The notes under the pieces are model-generated. The model was not told the origin of the DNA, did no database searches, and saw only the letters and a list, made by a program, of their open reading frames with translations. 64,000 nt of DNA, taken from contig PDTK01000029.1 in assembly GCA_002747175.1 (NCBI GenBank), forward strand, positions 47,340 to 111,339, written 5' to 3'. A program made the translations under genes and the position numbers. Origin of the DNA: Deltaproteobacteria bacterium (GTDB taxonomy: Bacteria > Desulfobacterota > Desulfobacteria > Desulfobacterales > Desulfosarcinaceae). This document shows positions 17,192 through 24,653 of the stretch, piece after piece (position 1 is the first letter of the stretch; the number at the start of each line of letters is the position of its first letter).

Positions 17192-17950
17192 ATGCCCCTG
17201 ACCACGGATAATACAGCCCACAGCGAGCAGGTTGAAACCTCGGACGACCGCTACCGGGTCGAAGTCGAGGACATCTTCGAAGGCCCCATGGACCTGCTGG
17301 TGCACCTGATCAAAAAGGCGGAGGTGGATATTTACGACATTCCCATCGCCCGGATCACCGCGCAGTATCTCGACTACCTGGAGTGGATGCAGCGGCTGAA
17401 TATCGATGTCGCCGGTGATTTCATTCTCATGGCGTCGACCCTGACGCACATCAAATCCAGGATGTTGCTGCCGGCCCAACCCGATGCGTCGGATGACGAA
17501 GACCCGCGGATGGAAATCACCCGTCCGTTGCTGGAATACCTGCGTATCAAATCCGCCGCCGATCAATTGGCCGAACGCAACCTGTTGGGGGACACCACCT
17601 TTACCCGTAAATCCGACCCGCAGGACATCGGTGAAACCGACGACGATCAGGTGATCCGCATCGGTCTGTTCGAACTTATCGATGCATTCCAGAATATCCT
17701 GGACAAGGTCACCCCGGGTCACCGGGTCGATCTGACCCGTGATCGGATTTCGGTGCGGGAACGAATCACCCAACTGAACGAACTGCTGGAGTTTCAGGAA
17801 TCCATGGCCTTTGACGAATTGTTCGGAGACAGCCGCCAGCGGTCCGACATCATTGTCACCTTTCTGGCGATTCTGGAGATGGCCAAGCTCAATCTGATCC
17901 GTATCGCCCAGCATGTTCCCACGGGCATCATAAGAATTTTTTATCAATAG
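17192..17950 (+). CDS. scpA: Segregation and condensation protein A
   Basis: Kleisin subunit of the Smc-ScpAB condensin that compacts and segregates chromosomes. The 252-residue product has the N-terminal kleisin helix region with VEDIFEGPMDLLVHLIKK and FILMASTLTHIKSRMLLP, an acidic linker, and a C-terminal winged-helix region ending in NLIRIAQHVPTGIIRIFY. The start is uncertain: ATG 17192 is chosen, while TTG 17171 in the same frame would add seven residues; neither has a strong ribosome binding site. scpB follows 19 bp downstream, the usual pairing. Confidence 0.92.
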   Translation: MPLTTDNTAHSEQVETSDDRYRVEVEDIFEGPMDLLVHLIKKAEVDIYDIPIARITAQYLDYLEWMQRLNIDVAGDFILMASTLTHIKSRMLLPAQPDASDDEDPRMEITRPLLEYLRIKSAADQLAERNLLGDTTFTRKSDPQDIGETDDDQVIRIGLFELIDAFQNILDKVTPGHRVDLTRDRISVRERITQLNELLEFQESMAFDELFGDSRQRSDIIVTFLAILEMAKLNLIRIAQHVPTGIIRIFYQ

Positions 17951-17969
17951 CTTTTGGGTGGGATCCCGA

Positions 17970-18701
17970 ATGCCGGAAGAATTAAAACACATCGTCGAGA
18001 GCCTGCTGTTCGTCTCGGAAACACCGTTGACATTGCAGCAGCTCAAAAGCCTTCTCGAGGAGGAATCGACGGCATCCATCCGGGAGGCCCTGGATGCGCT
18101 GGTGGATGAATACGCCGGGCGGGACGGTGGATTCGTATTGAAACAGGTGGCCGGCGGCTATCAGTTCCGCACTCAGGGGCGCTACAACACCTGGATCAAA
18201 CGCCTGTTGCGCCCCAGCGCCCCACGGATGAGCCGGGCCGCACTGGAAACCCTGGCCATCATCGCCTACAACCAGCCCATTGTCCGAAGCGATGTCGAAC
18301 ACATCCGCGGGGTCGACAGCGGCGGCGTCATCCGCATGCTCATGGAACGCAAATTGATCCGCGTGCTGGGCCGCAAGGAAATCCCCGGCCGGCCGCTGAT
18401 CTACGCCACCACCAAGTATTTTCTCGAAGTCTTCGAGCTGAAAGACCTCAAGGACCTGCCTACGCCCAGGGAAATCGAGGAACTGAGCCGTTCGCAGGTG
18501 GATGAAGCACCGGATCTTGCACTGTCCGGGAAACCGACACAACCAGCAGACCACCCGGACCCTTCGGCCCCCGAAGCCGATTCCCCGGAAATAGATTTTT
18601 CCGACGACGAACCGGAAACTCCGTATGCGGATCGATCGGAGGCATCCCCGATCGAAGAGCCTCCCCCGCAGGCGGAGGAACCAGGCCCGGCGGCCGATTG
18701 A
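17970..18701 (+). CDS. scpB: Segregation and condensation protein B
   Basis: Winged-helix partner of ScpA in the Smc condensin complex. The 243-residue product has two winged-helix domains in residues 1-165, including VESLLFVSETPLTL and the conserved RAALETLAIIAYNQP, then GRPLIYATTKYFLEVF. Its last 70 or so residues are an acidic, Pro-rich, probably disordered tail not needed for the fold. ATG 17970 with GGGTGGGA upstream is preferred to GTG 17958, which lies inside that ribosome binding site. Confidence 0.94.
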   Translation: MPEELKHIVESLLFVSETPLTLQQLKSLLEEESTASIREALDALVDEYAGRDGGFVLKQVAGGYQFRTQGRYNTWIKRLLRPSAPRMSRAALETLAIIAYNQPIVRSDVEHIRGVDSGGVIRMLMERKLIRVLGRKEIPGRPLIYATTKYFLEVFELKDLKDLPTPREIEELSRSQVDEAPDLALSGKPTQPADHPDPSAPEADSPEIDFSDDEPETPYADRSEASPIEEPPPQAEEPGPAAD

Positions 18702-18815
18702 TTTCGTATCCGAAACGATTGTTTTCCACCAGGGCCCATCCGGCGCCACCACCACATACAGTGTTGATTTTTTAACCTGTATCCATCATAAAGGGAGACC
18801 AGACAAAAAATCGAC

Positions 18816-18843
18816 GTTGGGCGTTCGATGTTCGCCGTTCTCT
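18816..18843 (+). repeat. Tandem 7-bp repeat (four units) upstream of parE
   Basis: Four consecutive 7-bp units each begin with GTT, for example GTTCGAT and GTTCGCC. The array ends 20 bp before the ribosome binding site of parE, inside a 173-bp gap after scpB. It has the same period as, but a different sequence from, the CACTCAG-type arrays elsewhere in the window. Confidence 0.55.
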
Positions 18844-18863
18844 AAAAAAATAGCTGGACAGAC

Positions 18864-18868
18864 GGAGG
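18864..18868 (+). promoter_or_regulatory. Ribosome binding site that defines the ATC start of parE
   Basis: GGAGG at 18864-18868 is followed by six bases and then ATC at 18875. No ATG, GTG or TTG exists in the parE frame between the in-frame TAG at 18851 and GTG 18932. The site therefore points to initiation at ATC. Confidence 0.55.
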
Positions 18869-18874
18869 CAAAAC

Positions 18875-20788
18875 ATCAAAACCGCAACCCTTTTCAACAA
18901 CGGCCACGACTACAACGCCGCCTCCCTGGAGGTGCTCAAGGGCCTCGACCCGGTGCGCCGGCGGCCTGGGATGTACACCGATACCCAGCGGCCCAACCAC
19001 CTGGCCCAGGAAGTGATCGACAACAGCGTGGACGAAGCCATTGCCGGATTCGCCAAACGCATTGACGTGATTCTGCACGGCGACGGATCCTTGAGCGTGT
19101 CCGACGACGGACGCGGCATGCCCACGGACATCCACCCGGAAGAGGGCATCACGGGTGTCGAAGTAATTCTGCTCAAACTGCATGCCGGTGCCAAATTCTC
19201 CAACAAGGACTACCAGTTTTCCGGTGGGCTCCACGGTGTCGGCGTCTCCGTGGTCAATGCCCTGTCCGCCCGCCTCGAGGTGGAAATCAAACGGAACGCC
19301 CAAAAGCACTTCATCTGCTTTGCCGACGGCCGCAAACAGCAGGATCTGGAAGTGATCGGCAAGGTGGGACAGCGTAACACCGGTACGTTCATTCGTTTCT
19401 GGCCGGACAAGACCTACTTCGATACGGTACGCTTTTCCACCCGGCGATTGCGTCACACCCTGCGGGCCAAGGCAGTACTCTGCCCGGGCCTGACGGTGAC
19501 ATTCAGCGACGAAAGCAGCGGAGAAAAGGAACACTGGTTTTACGAGGATGGACTGCAAGAGTACCTGGAAGAGAGCCTGCTGGACCATGAACGTATTCCC
19601 GATGCGCCATTTGTGGGCAAACTGGACGGTGACGGCGAAGCCGTCTCCTGGGCCGTGGCCTGGCTGCCCGAAGGCGGCGACGCCACCACGGAAAGCTACG
19701 TCAACCTGATCCCCACGCCCCAGGGAGGCACCCATGTAAATGGCTTCCGGTCTGGTCTGCTGGCCGCATTACGGGAATTCTGCGAATTTCGCAAGCTGCT
19801 GCCCCGAGGCATCAAGCTGGCCCCGGACGACATCTGGGACCGCTGCGCCTATGTGCTGTCGGCCAAGATGACCGAGCCCCAGTTTTCCGGCCAGACCAAA
19901 GAGCGCCTCTCCTCGCGCCAGTGCGCCTCGTTCGTCAACGGCGTGGTCAAGGACGCTTTCAGCCTCTGGTTGAACCACCACACCGACACCGGTGAACGGC
20001 TGGCCGAAATGGCCATCGAAAGCGCCCGCAATCGGCTCAGGGCCGGCAAGAAAATCGTGCGCAAAAAGGTGACCAGCGGGCCGGCCCTGCCCGGAAAACT
20101 GGCCGACTGCGTCAGCCAGGACCCGGACCACAGTGAACTGTTCCTGGTGGAAGGCGATTCGGCCGGTGGTTCGGCCAAACAGGCCCGGGACCGACAGACC
20201 CAGGCGGTGATGCCCCTGCGCGGCAAAATTCTCAACACCTGGGAGGTGGACCCGGCCCAGATCCTGGGATCCAAGGAGATTCACGACATCACCGTGGCCA
20301 TCGGCGTGGACCCCGGATCCCCCGATCTCGACGGCCTGCGCTACGGAAAGATATGTATCCTCGCCGATGCGGATTCCGATGGGCTGCACATCGCCACCTT
20401 GCTGTGCGCCCTGTTCCTGCAGCACTTCACCCCGCTGGTCCATGCCGGCCACGTGTATGTGGCCATGCCGCCGTTGTATCGCATAGACATGGCCAAGGAG
20501 GTCCACTACGCCCTGGATGAAGCTGAAAAGAGCGCCATCCTGCGGCGCATCCAGAAGAAAAAACCCAAGGCCACGATCCACGTGCAGCGTTTCAAAGGCC
20601 TGGGAGAAATGAACCCCATGCAACTGCGCGAGACCACCATGGCGCCGGACACCCGGCGACTGGTGCAACTGACCGTGGAGGAAACCGAGGATACCTTCGC
20701 CACCCTGGACATGCTGCTGGCCAAAAAGCGATCTGCCGACCGCCGTCGCTGGATCGAGGAGAGCGGGGATTTGGCGGAGATAGACTAA
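18875..20788 (+). CDS. parE: DNA topoisomerase IV subunit B
   Basis: ATPase subunit of the decatenating type IIA topoisomerase. The 637-residue product (E. coli ParE is 630) has a GHKL ATPase domain with RRRPGMYTDT, NSVDEA, DDGRGMP and GGLHGVGVSVVNALS, a transducer domain, and a Toprim domain with LVEGDSAGGSA and DADSDG. ParE-type rather than GyrB-type is shown by RPNHLAQEVIDNSVDEA and by the partner parC. Homology to the family N-terminus (YNAASLEVLKGLDPVRRRPG) extends upstream of the first ordinary start, GTG 18932, back to the ATC at 18875 with a good ribosome binding site. If ATC is not used, GTG 18932 would remove 19 residues, including conserved ones. Confidence 0.9.
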   Translation: MKTATLFNNGHDYNAASLEVLKGLDPVRRRPGMYTDTQRPNHLAQEVIDNSVDEAIAGFAKRIDVILHGDGSLSVSDDGRGMPTDIHPEEGITGVEVILLKLHAGAKFSNKDYQFSGGLHGVGVSVVNALSARLEVEIKRNAQKHFICFADGRKQQDLEVIGKVGQRNTGTFIRFWPDKTYFDTVRFSTRRLRHTLRAKAVLCPGLTVTFSDESSGEKEHWFYEDGLQEYLEESLLDHERIPDAPFVGKLDGDGEAVSWAVAWLPEGGDATTESYVNLIPTPQGGTHVNGFRSGLLAALREFCEFRKLLPRGIKLAPDDIWDRCAYVLSAKMTEPQFSGQTKERLSSRQCASFVNGVVKDAFSLWLNHHTDTGERLAEMAIESARNRLRAGKKIVRKKVTSGPALPGKLADCVSQDPDHSELFLVEGDSAGGSAKQARDRQTQAVMPLRGKILNTWEVDPAQILGSKEIHDITVAIGVDPGSPDLDGLRYGKICILADADSDGLHIATLLCALFLQHFTPLVHAGHVYVAMPPLYRIDMAKEVHYALDEAEKSAILRRIQKKKPKATIHVQRFKGLGEMNPMQLRETTMAPDTRRLVQLTVEETEDTFATLDMLLAKKRSADRRRWIEESGDLAEID

Positions 20789-20866
20789 GTGATATGTGGT
20801 GCCCACCCGGAAAATGACATCCCTGGTGACTTTTTACGGAACTATTATAACCGACAGAATTCATAG

Positions 20867-23170
20867 ATGACAACCACCGCCACAACCATGGACACCGAAC
20901 GCATGCCCCTGCAGCAGTTTTCACGGCAGGCCTATCTGGATTATGCCATGTATGTAATCATGGATCGGGCCCTGCCCCACATCGGCGACGGGCTCAAGCC
21001 GGTGCAGCGACGCATCGTCTACGCCATGAGCGAACTGGGCCTCAAGGCGACGGCCAAACATAAAAAATCGGCCCGTACCGTGGGCGACGTGCTGGGCAAA
21101 TTTCATCCACACGGGGACACGGCCTGCTACGAAGCCATGGTGCTCATGGCCCAGCCTTTTTCCTACCGCCACCCGCTGGTGGATGGCCAAGGCAATTGGG
21201 GCGCACCCGACGATCCCAAATCCTTTGCCGCCATGCGATACACCGAGGCCCGGCTTTCGGCCTATGCCGATGTGCTCCTGGGCGAAACCGCAATGGGCAC
21301 GGTCAACTGGGTGCCCAATTTCGACGGTTCCCTCAAGGAACCCCAAGTCCTGCCGGCCCGGCTGCCCAATATCCTGCTCAACGGCACCACCGGCATCGCC
21401 GTGGGCATGGCCACGGACATTCCGCCCCACAACATGCGTGAAGTGGTCAAAGCCTGTATTCACCTGATCGACCATCCCGAGGCCGATGTGGACGCGCTGT
21501 GCGAACACATCCAGGGACCCGACTATCCGTCCGGCGCCGAGATCATCACCCCGCAACCGGATATCGTGAACATCTACCGGTCGGGAAAAGGGGTGATCCG
21601 CATGCGTGCCACCTTTGAAAATGAAAACGGCGATATCGTCATCAATGCCCTGCCCCACCAGGTTTCACCAGCCAAGATCCTAGAGCAGATCGCGGCCCAG
21701 ATGTCCAAAAAAAAATTGCCCATGGTGGCGGACCTTCGGGACGAATCCGATCATGACGATCCCATCCGCCTGGTCATCGTACCCCGCTCCAACCGCATAG
21801 ACAAACAGGCCCTCATGGCCCATCTGTTCGCCACCACGGACCTGGAAAAAACCTTCCGGATCAACCTCAACCTCATCGGCCTGGACCGCAAACCCGGGGT
21901 CAAAGGACTGGACGCGCTGCTCACGGAATGGATTGCCTTCCGGACCCGAACGGTCAAGGATCGTCTGGCCCACCGGCTGGAAAAGGTCCGTGATCGCCTG
22001 CACATCCTTGAAGGGCTGCTCACCGCCTACCTGAATATCGACGAAGTGATCCGCATCATTCGCAGCGAGGACAAACCCAAGCCAGTCCTCATGGAGCGGT
22101 TCCAGCTCTCCGATATCCAGGCCGAGGCCATCCTGCAGCTTCGCCTGCGCCACCTGGCACGACTGGAGGAGACGAAAATCCGGGGCGAACAGGAAGAACT
22201 GGACGAGGAACGCCAGGTCCTGGAAAAAACACTGGGATCATCGGCACGCCTGAAAACCTTGATCAAAAAGGAACTGCGGGCCGATGCCAGGACCTTCGGG
22301 GACACGCGACGCACCGCCATCGTACAGCGGGAAGAGGCCCAGGCGATTTCCGAAGCCCAACTGGCGCCGGTGGAACCGGTGACCGTGATTTTGTCTGCCA
22401 ACGGATGGGTGCGGGCCGCCAAAGGACATGAAATCGATCCCCGGGAAATCACCTATCGGCCGGGCGACCATTACCTTGCCGCCGTGCGCGGCAAAAGCAA
22501 CCAGCCCGTGGTGTTTCTTGATTCCACCGGCCGGACCTACAGCCTGTCCGCCCATACCCTGCCCTCGGCACGGGGATACGGAGAGCCCCTCACCGGGCGT
22601 TTTGCATTGGCCCCCGGGGCCACCTTCACCACGGTGATCATGTCTGCCCCCGATCAACCGCTGCTCATGGCCAGCGATGCCGGATACGGATTTATCACCC
22701 GCTTCAAGGATCTGGTTACCCGCAATACCAAGGGAAAAGCCGTTTTGACCCTGCCCCCCAAGGCCCTTCCCCTGATGCCCGTTTCGCTGGACCAGACAGC
22801 CGGGCATATTTTGGTGGCGGTGACCAACGAGGGGCGCATGCTGGTCTTCCCGTTGGCCAAACTGCCCGTCATGGCCAAAGGCAAGGGCAACAAAATCATC
22901 CAGATCCCACCCAGGCAAGCCCGCGAACGCCGGGAACTGCTCACCCATCTGGTCGTGCTCCCCGAAGGGGGTACCCTGACCATCCATGCCGGCAAACGGT
23001 TTTTCAAATTGACCACCGGCAACCTGGTCCAATATACCGGCGAGCGGGGCCGGCGGGGAAAAAAGCTTCCCCGGGGATTTCAGAACGTCGATCACCTGGA
23101 AACCGAGGCCCCGGCCCAGATGGCGCTGGCCGAGGTGCCGCCGGCGAAGGATGTTGCAGACGAATTTTGA
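20867..23170 (+). CDS. parC: DNA topoisomerase IV subunit A
   Basis: DNA-cleaving subunit of topoisomerase IV, forming the ParC2E2 complex with the gene just upstream. The 767-residue product has the winged-helix breakage domain with catalytic Tyr125 in [11 protein letters not shown], the quinolone-resistance region [12 protein letters not shown] (Thr where E. coli ParC has Ser80; the downstream Glu is kept), a long coiled-coil tower around 360-480, and C-terminal beta-pinwheel blades from about 490. The GyrA-box of gyrase is absent, as expected for ParC. ATG 20867 starts 78 bp after parE; an in-frame ATG at 20888 is an alternative. Confidence 0.95.
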   Translation: MTTTATTMDTERMPLQQFSRQAYLDYAMYVIMDRALPHIGDGLKPVQRRIVYAMSELGLKATAKHKKSARTVGDVLGKFHPHGDTACYEAMVLMAQPFSYRHPLVDGQGNWGAPDDPKSFAAMRYTEARLSAYADVLLGETAMGTVNWVPNFDGSLKEPQVLPARLPNILLNGTTGIAVGMATDIPPHNMREVVKACIHLIDHPEADVDALCEHIQGPDYPSGAEIITPQPDIVNIYRSGKGVIRMRATFENENGDIVINALPHQVSPAKILEQIAAQMSKKKLPMVADLRDESDHDDPIRLVIVPRSNRIDKQALMAHLFATTDLEKTFRINLNLIGLDRKPGVKGLDALLTEWIAFRTRTVKDRLAHRLEKVRDRLHILEGLLTAYLNIDEVIRIIRSEDKPKPVLMERFQLSDIQAEAILQLRLRHLARLEETKIRGEQEELDEERQVLEKTLGSSARLKTLIKKELRADARTFGDTRRTAIVQREEAQAISEAQLAPVEPVTVILSANGWVRAAKGHEIDPREITYRPGDHYLAAVRGKSNQPVVFLDSTGRTYSLSAHTLPSARGYGEPLTGRFALAPGATFTTVIMSAPDQPLLMASDAGYGFITRFKDLVTRNTKGKAVLTLPPKALPLMPVSLDQTAGHILVAVTNEGRMLVFPLAKLPVMAKGKGNKIIQIPPRQARERRELLTHLVVLPEGGTLTIHAGKRFFKLTTGNLVQYTGERGRRGKKLPRGFQNVDHLETEAPAQMALAEVPPAKDVADEF

Positions 23171-23225
23171 CCTGCAAAGAAAAAGCGAATATCCTACGCG
23201 TTCATCATGATGGGTAACCGGATAT

Positions 23226-24653
23226 ATGGTTTTCTCCAGCCTGTTTTTCATCTTTGCCTTTTTACCGGCGGTCATCCTGAGCTATTACGGACGGCATCTG
23301 CTGGCCGGGCGGCGCCTGCGCAACCTGACCTTGTTGCTGTTCTCCTATCTGTTCTACCTGTTCGGTGCTCCTGATTTTCTACTGGTTCTGGCGGGATCGA
23401 CCCTTTTCGACTATGCCATGGGGCTGCTCATGGCACGATCGGCCCAATACAAGCGGATCTGGCTGATCCTTTCCGTGACGGTTAACCTGGGTCTGCTGGC
23501 CTGGTTCAAATATGCCAACTTCCTGGTTGACCAGGCCGCCGGCCTGCTTTCCGGGTGGGGCATCGGGACTTCGGGATGGATGGCGGTGGCCCTGCCCGTG
23601 GGCATCTCTTTTTTCACGTTTCAAAAGCTCAGCTACACCATCGACGTGTATCGCGGCCACTGCCGTCCGCTGGCCAATGTCATCGACTTCGCCATGTACG
23701 TGGCCCTGTTTCCCCAACTGGTCGCCGGTCCCATCGTCCGTTTTCGCGATATCCAGGATCAGATCGCCCGACGGGCCGAATCGTGGCCGGCCTTTTATAC
23801 GGGGGCTTCACGCTTTGTCTGGGGACTGGGCAAAAAGGTGATCCTGGCCGACACCTGCGGCCGTTTCGCCGATCTGATTTTCGGCCTTCCGCCAACACAA
23901 TTGGATACCAAAATCGCCTGGCTCGGCGCCCTGGCATACAGCCTGCAAATTTATCTCGATTTTTCGGCCTACTCGGACATGGCCATCGGGCTGGGACTGA
24001 TGTTTGGTTTCCGTTTTCTGGAAAATTTCAACCGCCCTTACAGCGCGATGAGCCTCACCGACTTTTGGCGCCGATGGCACATCTCCTTAAGCCGTTGGTT
24101 CCGGGACTATCTGTACGTCCCCCTGGGCGGCAGCCGCAAAGGAAGGCTTCGGACGTACCGCAACCTGACGGTCGTTTTTTTGCTGTGCGGCTTCTGGCAC
24201 GGAGCCAACTGGACCTTTTTGGTCTGGGGGGCCTATCACGGATTGTTCCTGGTAATCGAGCGTCTGTTCGGATTGCGGCTTTGCGATACGAGCCAGGCCC
24301 ACCTGTTTCGGCGCCTGACCACTTTGATCGTGGTCATCTGCGGCTGGGTGATTTTTCGCAGCAACGACCTGGTCCAGGCAGGTGGTTTCTATTCAGCCAT
24401 GTTTACCCTCAGCAATCATGCGGTACCCGGCCCGCTGGCCGAACTGTTCGATCTGAAAAATACCTTGTTGATGCTATGCAGTGCCACAGTGCTGATTCTG
24501 CCGCCCCTGGACATGGACACCGAATCACGCTGGTTGCAGCAGCGGTGGGTGGTGACAGCCATCGGTGTGATATTGTTCATGGTGCTGCTGCCCTGGTCCC
24601 TGGCGGTGATGGCCTCGGGATTCCAGAATCCTTTTATTTACTACCGATTCTAA
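23226..24653 (+). CDS. MBOAT-family polysaccharide O-acetyltransferase (AlgI-like)
   Basis: Integral-membrane O-acyltransferase that passes acetyl groups across the inner membrane to a periplasmic partner for polysaccharide O-acetylation. The 475-residue product has about eleven membrane segments and the MBOAT hallmarks: SYTIDVYRG, FPQLVAGPIVR, NRPYSAMSLTDFWRRWHISL and FWHGANWTF, where His325 is the likely catalytic residue. Length and motifs match AlgI/DltB-type proteins. Its TAA overlaps the ATG of the next gene (TAATG), an arrangement typical of translational coupling. Without neighbouring synthesis genes the polysaccharide cannot be named. Confidence 0.93.
   Translation: MVFSSLFFIFAFLPAVILSYYGRHLLAGRRLRNLTLLLFSYLFYLFGAPDFLLVLAGSTLFDYAMGLLMARSAQYKRIWLILSVTVNLGLLAWFKYANFLVDQAAGLLSGWGIGTSGWMAVALPVGISFFTFQKLSYTIDVYRGHCRPLANVIDFAMYVALFPQLVAGPIVRFRDIQDQIARRAESWPAFYTGASRFVWGLGKKVILADTCGRFADLIFGLPPTQLDTKIAWLGALAYSLQIYLDFSAYSDMAIGLGLMFGFRFLENFNRPYSAMSLTDFWRRWHISLSRWFRDYLYVPLGGSRKGRLRTYRNLTVVFLLCGFWHGANWTFLVWGAYHGLFLVIERLFGLRLCDTSQAHLFRRLTTLIVVICGWVIFRSNDLVQAGGFYSAMFTLSNHAVPGPLAELFDLKNTLLMLCSATVLILPPLDMDTESRWLQQRWVVTAIGVILFMVLLPWSLAVMASGFQNPFIYYRF

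Noticed and set aside
23555..24652. Long open frame upstream of the AlgJ-like gene in its own frame
   Set aside because: It overlaps the well-supported AlgI-type gene in another frame and shows only composition-driven low-complexity sequence; TAATG marks the true start.
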